The notes: generated by a model not told the origin, from the letters alone. Positions 25,971 through 35,124 are shown, counted from the stretch's first letter. The stretch is 59,072 nt of DNA from an uncultured Gemmiger sp. (GCA_944388245.1 CALXIA010000009.1:1-59072); one strand, 5' to 3'. A program made the numbers and translations.

Positions 25971-26381
25971 TCACTCTTTGGCCTTTTTGTGTTCCGCCGC
26001 AGCGGTCTCCGCATGGGTCTTGATCTCCCGGAATTCCTCGTTCAGGGTGGCCTCGGCCTCGGCCTCCTCGTTCTTGATCTCCCAGTGCAGCAGGAAGGTC
26101 AGCGCGGCCCGCAGCACGATGATCGCGCCCACAATGGCGATCTCGCTCAGATCCCGCACCACCACGGTGCGCAGGATCTCGCTGCCCAGCTTGAACTCCA
26201 GGCAGAGGGCCATGCCCTTGGCCAGCTTGAGCCGCACCATCGGGTCGTGCCGCAGATAGTTGATCACGCCCTGCACGCCGGCCACGATCAGCACGATCAC
26301 ACCCACCAGTTCAAACAGGTGGATGGCGTTGGCTACCAGCACGTCCAGCACTTCCGCCATAAAAACCTCAAACTGTCCCAT
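25971..26381 (-). CDS. DUF1622-family membrane protein, 136 aa
   Basis: Two membrane segments (about residues 18-42 and 82-100) frame a loop with VINYLRHDPMVRLKLAKGMALCLEFKLGSEILRT, the recognisable DUF1622 core, followed by an acidic/basic helical tail (EAEAEATLNEEFREIKTH). Function of the family is unknown. The start at 26381 follows GAGGAGG. It has its own promoter (TTGCAA 26476-26481, 17, TATAAT 26453-26458 with TGG) and terminator. Confidence 0.8.
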   Translation of the reverse strand: MGQFEVFMAEVLDVLVANAIHLFELVGVIVLIVAGVQGVINYLRHDPMVRLKLAKGMALCLEFKLGSEILRTVVVRDLSEIAIVGAIIVLRAALTFLLHWEIKNEEAEAEATLNEEFREIKTHAETAAAEHKKAKE

Positions 26382-26452
26382 TGTCGGCCGTCCTCCTCAT
26401 TTTCCTCTTCCCGCGGTGAGCGGCCGTTTTTTAGCGGCCGCGCGTCCAGTTG

Positions 26453-26481
26453 ATTATACCAGATTGGCCCCCTCATTGCAA
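26453..26481 (-). promoter_or_regulatory. promoter of the DUF1622 gene
   Basis: Minus strand: TTGCAA (26476-26481), 17-base spacer, TATAAT (26453-26458) with an extended TGG. Confidence 0.75.
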
Positions 26482-26493
26482 GGCGGGCGGCCT

Positions 26494-28998
26494 TTACCGC
26501 CCGGTTTTGCGCAGATACCGGCCAGTCACGCTCTCCCGGCAGGCGGCCACCGCCGCCGGGGTGCCCGCCGCCACGATCCGGCCGCCCTGCCGGCCGCCGC
26601 CCGGGCCCATGTCCAGCAGCCAGTCGGCATTGCGGATCACATCCTGGTCGTGCTCGATCACCACCACCGTGGCCCCGCTGGCCAGCAGCGCGTCGAACAC
26701 CTCCAGCAGGGTCTGCACGTCCAGCGGATGCAGCCCGATGGTGGGCTCGTCGAACACAAACACCGTGTCCTCCTGGCCGCGGCCCATCTCGCTGGCCAGC
26801 TTGAGCCGCTGGGCCTCCCCGCCGGACAGGCTGGGGGTTGCCTCGCCCAGGGTCAGGTATCCCAGGCCCAGATCCCGCAGCACCTCCAGCCGGGTCCGCA
26901 CCGTCTTCCAGTCGCCGCACAGGGGCAGGGCGGTGCGCACGTCCATGGCCATCAGTTCCGGCAAAGACCGGCCGCCCGCCGCCGGATGCCGCACCTCCTC
27001 CGCCGCCCGGGCGTACCGGGCGCCCCGGCACTCCGGGCAGGGGATCTCCACGTCGGGCAGAAACTGCACATCCAGGCTGATGGAGCCGGTGCCGTCGCAG
27101 ACCGGGCAGCGCAGCCGCCCGGTGTTGTAGGAAAAGTCCCCCGCCTTGTACCCCAGGCGCTTGGCGTCGGGGGTGCGGGCGTAGAGTTTGCGCAGTTCGT
27201 CGTGCACCCCGGCGTAGGTGGCCACGGTGGACCGCACGTTCACCCCGATGGGGGTGGCGTCGATGAGTTTGACCCGCCGGATACCGGGGGCCTCCAGCTG
27301 GCGCACATGGGCGGGCAGCTTCTCCCCGGCGGCCGCGGCGGCCAGGGCGGGCACCAGGCTCTCCAAAATCAGGGTGGTCTTGCCGGAGCCGGACACCCCG
27401 GTCACCACCGTAAGCCGCCCTTTTGGGATGCGCGTCTCCAGCGGCTGCACCGTGTGGATGGCCCCGGTGGCCAGCCGGATGCAGCCCCTGGCGAACATCT
27501 CCGCCTCGGGCGCGGGGCGGTGCACCCGCACCTGCTGTTTCCCGCTCAAAAACGGTCCGATCCGGGAGGCGGGATTTTCCGCCAGGTCGGCCACCCGGCC
27601 CTGGGCCACCAGCCGCCCGCCCCGGGCCCCGGCTTCGGGGCCCATCTCGACGAGCCAGTCCGCCTGGGCCAGCACCTGGGTGTCGTGATCCACCAGCAGC
27701 ACGGTATTGCCGTCCGCCGTCAGGTCCCGCATCACATCCACCAGGCCGGTGATGTTGGCGGGATGCAGCCCGATGGAGGGCTCGTCCAGCACATACAGCA
27801 CCCCCGTGGTGCGGTTGCGCACCGCCCGGGCCAGCTGCATCCGCTGCCGCTCCCCGGTGGAGAGGGTGGCAGCGGCCCGGTCCAGCGCCAGATATCCCAG
27901 CCCCAGGTCCAGCAGCCGCCGGGCGGTGGCCGCGAAGGCGTCGCAGATGCTGCGGGCCATGGGGCGCATCTCCTCCGCCAGGCTGTCCGGCACGCCGGCC
28001 ACCCAATCGCGCAGTTCCGACAAGGGCATCCGGCAGACCTCGTCCAGCCCCAGCCCCCGCACCCGGGGCGCGCGGGCCGCCTCGGAGAGCCGGCTGCCGC
28101 CGCAGTCCGGGCAGGGGGATTCGGCCAGGAACCGTTCCACCCGCTTCATGCCGCTCTCGTCCTTGACCTTGGCCAGGGCGTTCTCCACCGTGTGCACGGC
28201 GCTGTAATAGGTAAAATCCAGTTCGGTGGCCTGGCCGGATTTTTTGTTGTGGTACAGAATATGTTTTTTCTCGGCGGGCCCGTCGTAGACGATGGCCTTT
28301 TCCCGGTCGGTCAGTTCCCGGAAGGGCAGATCGGTGCGCACCCCCATCTCCCGGCACACGTCCACCATCAGCGACCACATCAGGCTGTTCCAGGGGGCCA
28401 CCGCCCCCTGTTCGATGGTCAGGCTTTCGTCCGGCACCAGGGTGGACCGGTCCACCGTGCGCACGATGCCGGTGCCGCCGCAGCGGCGGCAGGCCCCCTG
28501 GCTGTTGAAGGCCAGTTCCTCCGCGCCGGGGGCGAAAAAGGTCGCGCCGCAGTCCGGGCAGGTCAGGCTCTGGCCGGCGGCCACCGCCAGGCTGGGTGGC
28601 AGGTAATGCCCGTTGGGGCACCGGTGGCTGCCCACCCGGGAAAAGAGCAGCCGCAGGCTGTTGAGCAGTTCGGTGCCGGTGCCGAAGGTGCTGCGGATGC
28701 CGGGCACCCCGGGTCGCTGGTGCAGCGCCAGCGCCGCCGGCACATAGAGCACCTGGTCCACGTCCGCCCGGGCGGCCTGGGTCATCCGGCGGCGGGTATA
28801 GGTGGAGAGCGCCTCCAGATACCGGCGGGAGCCCTCGGCGTAGAGCACCCCCAGCGCCAGCGACGACTTGCCCGATCCGGACACCCCCGCCACCCCCACA
28901 ATGCCGCCCAGCGGCAGGTCCACATCAATATTTTTCAGGTTGTGCACCCGGGCGCCCCGCACCTGGATGGCCCGCGGCCCCTGCGTCTTCGGCTTCAT
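26494..28998 (-). CDS. UvrA-like ABC excinuclease ATPase (UvrA2 type), 834 aa
   Basis: Two ABC modules: Walker A GVSGSGKSSLA near residue 40 and GVSGSGKTTLI near 540; signature motifs LSTGERQRMQLA and LSGGEAQRLKLA; Walker B LDEPSIGL and FDEPTIGL. Zinc CxxC knuckles (CPNG, CPDCGATFFAPG, CRRCGG; CPVCDGTGSI, CPECRG) are present. At 834 aa it is shorter than housekeeping UvrA (about 940) and reads like the UvrA2 branch, which lacks the UvrB-binding region and is tied to drug resistance or damage tolerance. No uvrB or uvrC is nearby. Confidence 0.85.
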   Translation of the reverse strand: MKPKTQGPRAIQVRGARVHNLKNIDVDLPLGGIVGVAGVSGSGKSSLALGVLYAEGSRRYLEALSTYTRRRMTQAARADVDQVLYVPAALALHQRPGVPGIRSTFGTGTELLNSLRLLFSRVGSHRCPNGHYLPPSLAVAAGQSLTCPDCGATFFAPGAEELAFNSQGACRRCGGTGIVRTVDRSTLVPDESLTIEQGAVAPWNSLMWSLMVDVCREMGVRTDLPFRELTDREKAIVYDGPAEKKHILYHNKKSGQATELDFTYYSAVHTVENALAKVKDESGMKRVERFLAESPCPDCGGSRLSEAARAPRVRGLGLDEVCRMPLSELRDWVAGVPDSLAEEMRPMARSICDAFAATARRLLDLGLGYLALDRAAATLSTGERQRMQLARAVRNRTTGVLYVLDEPSIGLHPANITGLVDVMRDLTADGNTVLLVDHDTQVLAQADWLVEMGPEAGARGGRLVAQGRVADLAENPASRIGPFLSGKQQVRVHRPAPEAEMFARGCIRLATGAIHTVQPLETRIPKGRLTVVTGVSGSGKTTLILESLVPALAAAAAGEKLPAHVRQLEAPGIRRVKLIDATPIGVNVRSTVATYAGVHDELRKLYARTPDAKRLGYKAGDFSYNTGRLRCPVCDGTGSISLDVQFLPDVEIPCPECRGARYARAAEEVRHPAAGGRSLPELMAMDVRTALPLCGDWKTVRTRLEVLRDLGLGYLTLGEATPSLSGGEAQRLKLASEMGRGQEDTVFVFDEPTIGLHPLDVQTLLEVFDALLASGATVVVIEHDQDVIRNADWLLDMGPGGGRQGGRIVAAGTPAAVAACRESVTGRYLRKTGR

Positions 28999-29051
28999 GG
29001 TCTCCCCCGTCCTTTCCTGCCGGCCGGGTCCTGCCCGCCGGGTCTGTTTTC

Positions 29052-29057
29052 AGTATA
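29052..29057 (-). promoter_or_regulatory. extended -10 promoter of the uvrA-like gene
   Basis: Minus strand TGGTATACT; no good -35. It lies just downstream of the tRNA-Thr terminator. Confidence 0.5.
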
Positions 29058-29080
29058 CCATCTTCGGCGGCAAAAAGAAA

Positions 29081-29114
29081 AGCCGGCAGACCCCTTTGCA
29101 GGAGCCTGCCGGCT
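29081..29114 (-). terminator. terminator of tRNA-Thr
   Basis: AAAAGCCGGCAG and CTGCCGGCTTTT arms, followed by CTTTTTG on the minus strand. Confidence 0.8.
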
Positions 29115-29116
29115 TT

Positions 29117-29192
29117 TGGAGCTGGTGGACGGATTCGAACCCCCGACCTGCTGATTACAAATCAGCTGCACTACCAGCTGTGCTACACCAGC
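29117..29192 (-). tRNA. tRNA-Thr (anticodon UGU)
   Basis: Acceptor GCTGGTG pairs with CACCAGC; anticodon stem CTGAT / ATCAG holds the loop TTTGTAA, anticodon TGT; T-arm GGTTCGAATCC; CCA is encoded (29117-29119). Complete cloverleaf, single gene between a small membrane protein gene and its terminator. Confidence 0.95.
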
Positions 29193-29242
29193 ATGATTGC
29201 CTAACCAGTATAGCAAATCGGCGGCCATTTTGCAAGAACAAT

Positions 29243-29716
29243 TCACGACTGTCCCGCGGGCAGGCGGCACAGCGCCGGTTCGGCGGCGGGGGCCCCGGCG
29301 GCCAGCAGCGCCAGCAGCACCCCGGCCGCCACCCGGCCCGCGGCCAGCGCGGGCGCGCCGCCGGTGAGCAGGACCGCCGCCCCCTCGGCACAGACCGCCA
29401 GGCTCAGCCAGTCCCGCCCGCCCCGCTGCCAGCGAAGCCCGGCCCATCCCAGGCCGCCGCCCCCGGCCAGCGCCAGGACCAGCAGCGCCGGCGCGAGCCC
29501 CAGCGCGGCCCCGACCCCCAGCCCGGCCGCGGCCCCGGCCAGCGCGCTTCCCCGCCGGGTGCGGGCCAGCGCCCCCGCCAGCCAGGCCGGCGCGGCGGAC
29601 AGCACCAGCGAACTGCCCCAGCCCCAGCCGCGCCCCGCCGCCAGCAGGCAGCCGGCCGCGAAGGCGGCCGGCGCCGTTCCGGCCAGCCAGAGCGCCGTTT
29701 TTCTCCCTTTTCCCAT
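29243..29716 (-). CDS. small polytopic membrane protein, 157 aa, unknown
   Basis: Almost entirely Ala, Gly, Leu and Trp, with about four membrane segments. The composition is extreme (GC-rich third positions, Ala-rich), so homology is hard to judge. The start lies after a GGAGG-type site, and a TGGTATACT extended -10 lies about 35 bases upstream, which supports expression. I do not recognise it. Confidence 0.55.
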   Translation of the reverse strand: MGKGRKTALWLAGTAPAAFAAGCLLAAGRGWGWGSSLVLSAAPAWLAGALARTRRGSALAGAAAGLGVGAALGLAPALLVLALAGGGGLGWAGLRWQRGGRDWLSLAVCAEGAAVLLTGGAPALAAGRVAAGVLLALLAAGAPAAEPALCRLPAGQS

Positions 29717-29824
29717 GGCACACCGCCTCCGTTTCGTTTCTGTGAGGCCAGTATACCACCGCTTTCTTAATTTCCCCGGCGGCCTTGTCTTAAGATTTCT
29801 TTAACTTCCCCGTCTATCCCACAG

Positions 29825-29852
29825 AAAAACCCCGGACGCGGCGCGTCCGAGG
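29825..29852 (-). terminator. terminator after rsmA
   Basis: CCCCGGACGC-GGC-GCGTCCGAGG hairpin followed on the minus strand by TTTTT, 8 bases beyond the rsmA stop. Confidence 0.85.
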
Positions 29853-29859
29853 TTGCCTG

Positions 29860-30729
29860 TTATCTGTTCTCTGCCATCGCCCGCTCCAGGGCGGCAAACT
29901 GTTCCAGGGTCAGCTGTTCCGGGCGGACAGCGGCAGGCAGACCGGCCCGTTCCAGGGCGGCGGCCACCCGGGCTTTGGGCACACCCAGCCCGGCGCTGAT
30001 GGAATTGGCGGCGGTCTTGCGCCGCTGGCTGAAGGCCGCCCGCACCAGCCGGAAATATCCGGTCTCGTCCGCCACCGGCACCGGCGGGGTGGGATACACC
30101 TCCAGCCGGATCACCGCGCTGGTGACCTTGGGCGGCGGATAAAAGCTGCCCGGCTGCACCGAAAACAACACCTGCGGACGGGCGTAATAGGCCACCGCGT
30201 AGCTGATCGCCCCCGCCTGCCGGGTCCCCGGCGCGGCGCAGATCCGCTCGGCGGCCTCCTTCTGCACCATCACGGTGATCTGCCGGATGGGCAGCTTTTC
30301 CTCCAGCAGCCGCATCAGGATGGGGCTGGTGATGTAGTAGGGCAGATTGGCGCAGACCGCCACCGGCATCCCGGCGAACCGGTCCCGAAGCAGGGCGGCG
30401 ATATCAACTTTCAGTATATCCTGCATGACAATTTCCACATTGTCATATCCCGCCAGGGTTTCCGCCAGCAGCGGGGGCAGGCGGTTGTCCACCTCCACCG
30501 CCACCACCCGGGCGGCCCGGCGGGCCAGTTCCCGGGTGAGCACCCCGATCCCGGGGCCGATCTCCAGCACCCCCCAGTCGGGGCCGATGCCGGCAGCCTC
30601 CACGATCTTGGGGCAGACGCCGGGATTCACAATAAAGTTCTGCCCGAACCCCTTGGACAGGGTGAACCCGTGCCGGGCGCACAGTTCCCGCACATAGGCG
30701 ATATCGGTCAGGGGGCGTTCGGCGGTCAT
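29860..30729 (-). CDS. rsmA: 16S rRNA adenine-N6,N6-dimethyltransferase, 289 aa
   Basis: Dimethylates the two adjacent adenines near the 3' end of 16S rRNA. Motifs: LSKGFGQNFIVNP, VLEIGPGIGVLTRELA (SAM-binding), VAVEVDNRLPPLL, and the catalytic NLPYYITSPI (NLPY). The ATG at 30729 overlaps the ctpA stop by 4 bases, so it is translated with the protease; last gene of the ftsEX unit. Confidence 0.95.
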   Translation of the reverse strand: MTAERPLTDIAYVRELCARHGFTLSKGFGQNFIVNPGVCPKIVEAAGIGPDWGVLEIGPGIGVLTRELARRAARVVAVEVDNRLPPLLAETLAGYDNVEIVMQDILKVDIAALLRDRFAGMPVAVCANLPYYITSPILMRLLEEKLPIRQITVMVQKEAAERICAAPGTRQAGAISYAVAYYARPQVLFSVQPGSFYPPPKVTSAVIRLEVYPTPPVPVADETGYFRLVRAAFSQRRKTAANSISAGLGVPKARVAAALERAGLPAAVRPEQLTLEQFAALERAMAENR

Positions 30730-32129
30730 TCGGCCTCCTCGTCCACAGAAGCGTCCTCACCGGCGGCGCTGTCCGCGCTGCCGGCGTCCTCTTCGCCGGC
30801 ATCGCCCTCGGCGGCGGCGCTGTCACCTCCGTCGGTGCTGCTGGCGTCCTCCGGGGCGCTGCTGGCGTCCTCCGGGGCGCTGCTGTCGGTCTGGGTGCCG
30901 GCGTTGGTGCTGCCCTCCATGGTGGTCACGCCGGTCAGGGTGTCGGCCACGCTCACCGCGCGCAGCACCTGGCCGTCCTCGGTCAGGGCATAGTCGTACA
31001 TCACGGTATTCTCGGCCAGCTGCACCTCCTGGTCCACCGTCAGGCCGGTGCCGTCAAAGCACTCCTCCTTGCCGGTGAGCAGCCGGGCCACCGTGACCGA
31101 CACGGCGCTGCCGTCGCTCAGGCGCTGGGGCGCGGCCTGGATGGTGCCCTTGCCGTAGGTCTTGGTGCCCACCAGACGGGCGCCGGCCATATCCCGCAGG
31201 CTGGCCGCGAACAGTTCGGCGCTGCTGGCGGTGTTGCCGTTGACCAGGCAGACCATGGGCAGGTTCACCTGGTTCACGTCGGATTCCGCCAGCACCTCCC
31301 GGGTGCCATCGCTGTACTCGGCGTAGGCAATGACACCCTCGCCCACCAGCAGGTCGATGCACTCGGTGGCGCTGTCCAGCAGGCCGCCCTCGTTGTCCCG
31401 CAGATCAAAGAGCAGAGCGGTCACACCGGAACTGGTCAGCTGGTTCACCGCGTAGTCCAGTTCGCTGGCCGTGGTGGAGCCGAACTGGGTGATGTGGATG
31501 TAGCCGTAGGTATCGTTCAGGATCTGGTAGTCCACCGTCGGGGTGGTGTAGCCCACATGGGTGACCTCCAGAGTCTTTTCCTCGTTGGTGCCCCGGGTCA
31601 GGTAGGTAATGGAAACGGTGGTGCCGTCCTCCCCCCGCAGCCGGGTGAGCATCCCGTCCTTGGTCAGGTTTTTGGTGTCGGTCTCTCCGATGCGGGTGAT
31701 GTAGCTGCCCGCCTCGATGCCCAGTTCCGCCGCGGGCGAACCGCTGTACACCCGGATCACCCGGCCGTACCCGGTGGTGGCGTCCTTGATCAGGTCCACC
31801 CCGATGCCCAGCAGCTTGCCGTTCTGCACGGCCAGCAGGTCGGAGTATTCCTTCTCGGTGTAATACTTGGCGTTTTTGTCGTTGATGCCCAGTACATACC
31901 CGTAGGCGATGTAGTCGTTCAGGGTGACGTCGTCGATGGGGTTGTACGCGTTGGCGCGCACATACTTGTCGATCTCGGCCAGTTTGTTGTACATGCTCTG
32001 CTTCTCGTTCACCGATGTGACCGTATTGTCAAAGATCTGCATGGCTACGATCATGGTGATCGAAAAGGTCACCGTCATGGCGATGAGCGCCACCGTAATG
32101 GCCACGCTCACAGAGATTTTTTTGTTCAT
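30726..32129 (-). CDS. S41-family C-terminal processing protease, 467 aa
   Basis: N-terminal membrane anchor (residues 8-32), then a PDZ domain (GIGVDLIKDATTGYGRVIRV...GIEAGSYITRIG) and the S41 catalytic domain: FDLRDNEGG, NGNTASSAELFAASLRD with the nucleophile Ser in TASSAE, and GTKTYGKGTIQ with the base Lys. A C-terminal disordered acidic tail of about 55 residues contains a tandem SSAPEDA repeat. An extracytoplasmic protease; in this operon it may mature or trim the M23 hydrolase. Start after GGGAGGA. Confidence 0.92.
   Translation of the reverse strand: MNKKISVSVAITVALIAMTVTFSITMIVAMQIFDNTVTSVNEKQSMYNKLAEIDKYVRANAYNPIDDVTLNDYIAYGYVLGINDKNAKYYTEKEYSDLLAVQNGKLLGIGVDLIKDATTGYGRVIRVYSGSPAAELGIEAGSYITRIGETDTKNLTKDGMLTRLRGEDGTTVSITYLTRGTNEEKTLEVTHVGYTTPTVDYQILNDTYGYIHITQFGSTTASELDYAVNQLTSSGVTALLFDLRDNEGGLLDSATECIDLLVGEGVIAYAEYSDGTREVLAESDVNQVNLPMVCLVNGNTASSAELFAASLRDMAGARLVGTKTYGKGTIQAAPQRLSDGSAVSVTVARLLTGKEECFDGTGLTVDQEVQLAENTVMYDYALTEDGQVLRAVSVADTLTGVTTMEGSTNAGTQTDSSAPEDASSAPEDASSTDGGDSAAAEGDAGEEDAGSADSAAGEDASVDEEAE
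30841..30882. repeat. 21-bp tandem repeat, two units, in the protease tail
   Basis: CTGGCGTCCTCCGGGGCGCTG occurs twice head to tail and encodes the duplicated SSAPEDA peptide in the disordered C-terminus. Such a unit can expand or contract without loss of frame. Confidence 0.8.
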
Positions 32130-32157
32130 GCGCAGGGGTCCTCCCTTCGGGCGTTAA

Positions 32158-32262
32158 TCAGATAAGGTAGAGCAGCTGCATCCCGATGCTGCCCACCAGG
32201 GTGGCCAGCATCAAGCCCGCCAGCACCAGACAGGTGATGCGTACCCAACGTTTGCTGTTCAT
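32158..32262 (-). CDS. 34-aa single-span membrane protein
   Basis: MNSKRWVRITCLVLAGLMLA, then TLVGSIGMQLLYLI: a short basic N-terminus followed by one membrane helix to the end. GGGAGGA lies 7 bases before the ATG, and the gene fits exactly between the M23 hydrolase (ends 32276) and the protease (starts 32129). Size and pattern resemble the Prli42/DUF4044 class of tiny Firmicute membrane proteins; that link is tentative. It was too short for routine gene calls. Confidence 0.65.
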   Translation of the reverse strand: MNSKRWVRITCLVLAGLMLATLVGSIGMQLLYLI

Positions 32263-32275
32263 GCGTGTCCTCCCG

Positions 32276-33436
32276 TCAGCTGTAACTCACATAGTTCAGC
32301 GGATTCTGTTTCACATTGTTGATCCGCACTTCAAAGTGCAGGTGGTAGCCGCTGGAGCGGCCGGTGTTGCCCACATACCCGATGGTCTGGCCCTGCACCA
32401 CCGCCTGGCCGTTGCTCACCGCCTGGGAATCCATGTGGGCGTAGATGGTCACCACGCCGTCGCCGCTGTCGATCAGCACCATGTTGCCGTAGGTCCAGTG
32501 CATGCTCTGGGTGGAGGCCACGCCGGAGAGGGCGGCCACGATGGGGGTGCCTTTGGGAGCCGCCACGTCGATGGCGCCGTGGCCGGACTGGAAGCCGTTG
32601 TTGCCGCCGTAATAGGTGGTGATACGGCCCTGGCCGGGCAGCGGCCACATCCAGCCGGAATCAGAGATATGCCCGCTGCCGGTGGAGGAGTTCTGCCGGA
32701 TCCATTCCTCATATTCCTTTTCGGCCTGGTCGTAGGCGGCCTGGGTGGCGTCCACCACGTCCTGCTGGGCCTGCTTGTCGGCCTCGGCCTTGCTGATGGT
32801 GGAATCCAGCTGCTGGATGTTGCCGGACAGCTGATCCTGTTTGGCCTGCAATTCCGCCTGGGCGGACTCCAGATTCGCCCTCTGTTCCTCCAGTTCCGCC
32901 TTGCGGGCCTCCAGTTCGGCCTTCTGGGCCTGCATATCCGCCAGCACCTGGTTCTGCTTTTCGCTGATCTGCTGCAGGGTATCCGAGAAGGTCAGCAGTT
33001 CATACAGGCTCTGGGCGCTGGACAGCATGGCCACCGCGCCCCCGTCGTGCATGACCTGCATGGCCTGCATCTGCATCTGGAACTCGTCCCACCGCTCGTC
33101 GATCTGGGCCTGCTGCTGGTCCACCTCGGCCTGCTTTTCCTGGATGGCCAGGTTGGCCTCGTTGATGGCGGCCACCAGGGTGTTGATCTGTTCTTTCAGG
33201 ATATTCTGCTGCTGCTGCAGGGCGCTGCGGGTGTTCTTGGCGCTCTTCAGATCCTTTTCAATGGAGGCAAGCTGCTGGTTCTGGGCCTCCAGTTCCTCCC
33301 GCAGCCGCTCGTACTTTTCCGCGGCGGTCTCCGCGCGGGCGGGCGTCGCCATGCATGCCAGCAGCGAAACCAGCGCCAGCAGCGCCGCCACCGCCTGCCA
33401 CAGGCGGCGGGCAACAGGATGCTCGTTCATCGTCAT
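32276..33436 (-). CDS. EnvC-like M23 peptidoglycan hydrolase with coiled coil, 386 aa
   Basis: Signal sequence (to about residue 36), a long coiled coil (about 38-240, heptads rich in Gln, Glu, Ala, Leu), and a C-terminal LytM/M23 domain with both zinc motifs intact: HGAIDVAA (H-x3-D) and YHLHFEV (H-x-H). Intact motifs mean an active endopeptidase, unlike E. coli EnvC. In Gram-positives the coiled coil is engaged by FtsX (as PcsB or CwlO), whose gene lies immediately upstream, so FtsEX most likely switches this hydrolase on at division. Confidence 0.92.
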   Translation of the reverse strand: MTMNEHPVARRLWQAVAALLALVSLLACMATPARAETAAEKYERLREELEAQNQQLASIEKDLKSAKNTRSALQQQQNILKEQINTLVAAINEANLAIQEKQAEVDQQQAQIDERWDEFQMQMQAMQVMHDGGAVAMLSSAQSLYELLTFSDTLQQISEKQNQVLADMQAQKAELEARKAELEEQRANLESAQAELQAKQDQLSGNIQQLDSTISKAEADKQAQQDVVDATQAAYDQAEKEYEEWIRQNSSTGSGHISDSGWMWPLPGQGRITTYYGGNNGFQSGHGAIDVAAPKGTPIVAALSGVASTQSMHWTYGNMVLIDSGDGVVTIYAHMDSQAVSNGQAVVQGQTIGYVGNTGRSSGYHLHFEVRINNVKQNPLNYVSYS

Positions 33437-33475
33437 GATTGGGCCCCTCCCCCGGGCCGGTAAACCGCAACGTGA

Positions 33476-34387
33476 TCAGACCTTGAGATGTTTGCGCACC
33501 GAGATGGCGGTGCCCAGGCTGCCGATCAGCACCCCGAACAGGATGAAGCCGCCCACCACCCAGTACCATACCTGCCCCATGGGCAGCAGACTGGCGCCTA
33601 TGACCGTGGCCCACAGGCCGCTCAGCTTCCGGGCCGAGAAGTAGAGCACCAGCGCGTAGCCCCCCAGCACCGCCGCCGAGGCGATGCAGCCGGAGATAAA
33701 GCCGCTGGTCATGCCCTCCACAAAGAAGGGCATCCGGATGAAGCCGTTGGTGGCGCCCACGTACTTCATGATGTTGATCTCCTTGCGGCGGCTGAAGACG
33801 GTCAGGCGGATGGTGTTGCTGATGACCACCACGCTCACCACCACCAGCACCACCACCAGGCTCCAGGCGGCGATGTTCACCGCTTTCTGGATGCCCAGGA
33901 AGACGCCGGCCAGTTCGGTGGGCGGGTTGACCTGGGCCACGCCCGGAATGGCCTCCAGTTCGGCCACCTTCGCATCCAGGTCGGACAGATCCTCCAGCAC
34001 CACCCGGTAGTTGGCCATGAAGGGGTTTTCGCTGCCCTCAAAGCCGTCCCACAGGCTGGCGCTGTCCCCCATGTAGCCCTTGTAGGTCTCCAGCACCGCG
34101 TCCTTGCTCATATAGGTCACCGAGGCGATGCCGGTCATGCTGCGGATGGCGGTGTCCACCTGGGCGATCTGTTCCTCGGTCAGGTCGGTCTCCAGATAGA
34201 CCACCGTTTCGTTCTGGTCGCCCAGATAGGCCACCAGACTGTTGATGTTGGCGCCGAACAGCCCGGCGATCCCGGTCAGGATCAGGCAGGCGGTCAGCAC
34301 GCCGATGCTGGCCACCGTCATCAGACGGTTCGCCCGCAAACTGTGCAGGCCCTGATGGGCCAGATACTTAAAACTAGACCAGTTCAC
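33476..34387 (-). CDS. ftsX: cell-division ABC transporter permease FtsX, 303 aa
   Basis: Four membrane segments (about 20-42, 172-196, 224-246, 270-292) with a large outside loop between the first two (QNETVVYLETDLTEEQIAQV), as in FtsX. GTG start at 34387 overlaps the ftsE stop (GTGA). It transmits FtsE ATP hydrolysis to the external coiled-coil hydrolase encoded next. Confidence 0.94.
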   Translation of the reverse strand: MNWSSFKYLAHQGLHSLRANRLMTVASIGVLTACLILTGIAGLFGANINSLVAYLGDQNETVVYLETDLTEEQIAQVDTAIRSMTGIASVTYMSKDAVLETYKGYMGDSASLWDGFEGSENPFMANYRVVLEDLSDLDAKVAELEAIPGVAQVNPPTELAGVFLGIQKAVNIAAWSLVVVLVVVSVVVISNTIRLTVFSRRKEINIMKYVGATNGFIRMPFFVEGMTSGFISGCIASAAVLGGYALVLYFSARKLSGLWATVIGASLLPMGQVWYWVVGGFILFGVLIGSLGTAISVRKHLKV

Positions 34388-35124
34388 AGGCGCACCTCCC
34401 CCAGAGGCGCATCGGCCTCGTCGCCAGCCTCATCGCTATGTACTCCCCAGCCGTTCTTGCCGGGTTCGCTGTCCCGCACCAGATGGCCGTGGTCGATGGT
34501 AATGACCCGCTTATGGAACCGGCGGGCCAGTTCGTGTTCATGGGTGACCACCACCACCGTGATGCCCACGCTGTTGATGGCGCTGAGCAGTTCCATCATC
34601 TCCAGGCTCAGTTCCGGGTCGATGTTGCCGGTGGGCTCGTCCGCAATGATCAATTGCGGGCTGTGCACCAGCGCCCGGGCCAGAGCCACCCGCTGCTGTT
34701 CGCCGCCGCTCATGTGCTCGGGCAGGCAGTCCATCTTTTCGCCCAGGCCCACCAGCTTGAGCACATAGGGCACCCGGGTGCGGATCTTGCGTTCCGGGAT
34801 GTTGGTCACCCGCATGGCGAAGGCCACGTTCTCGTAGGCGGTCATGGTGGGGATCAGGCGGAAATCCTGAAACACCACCCCCATGTTGCGGCGCAGATAG
34901 GGCACCTCCCGCTCCTTGAGGCGGGTCAGGTCCTTGCCGCCCACCAGCACCCGGCCGCTGGTGGCCTTTTCCTCCCGCAGGATCAACTTGAGAAAGGTGG
35001 ATTTGCCCGCGCCGGAATGGCCCAGGACAAACACAAACTCCCCTTTGCGGATATGCAGGCTCAGGTCCTTCAGGGCCGTGTTGCCGCCCGGATAGACCTT
35101 GGTCACATTTTCAAATACGATCAT
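34384..35124 (-). CDS. ftsE: cell-division ATP-binding protein FtsE, 246 aa
   Basis: ABC ATPase with Walker A GHSGAGKST, Q-loop VFQDFRLIP, signature MSGGEQQRVALARAL, Walker B LIIADEPTGNIDP and the H-loop VVVTHEHELA. VFQDFRL is characteristic of FtsE. The C-terminus has an acidic tail of about 25 residues not usual in the family. First gene of the ftsEX-M23-protease-rsmA unit; start after AAGGAG. Confidence 0.95.
   Translation of the reverse strand: MIVFENVTKVYPGGNTALKDLSLHIRKGEFVFVLGHSGAGKSTFLKLILREEKATSGRVLVGGKDLTRLKEREVPYLRRNMGVVFQDFRLIPTMTAYENVAFAMRVTNIPERKIRTRVPYVLKLVGLGEKMDCLPEHMSGGEQQRVALARALVHSPQLIIADEPTGNIDPELSLEMMELLSAINSVGITVVVVTHEHELARRFHKRVITIDHGHLVRDSEPGKNGWGVHSDEAGDEADAPLGEVRL

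Noticed and set aside
30841-30882. Tandem repeat in the protease tail as a phase-variable tract
   Set aside because: The 21-bp unit keeps the reading frame, so copy changes would only alter the length of a disordered tail.
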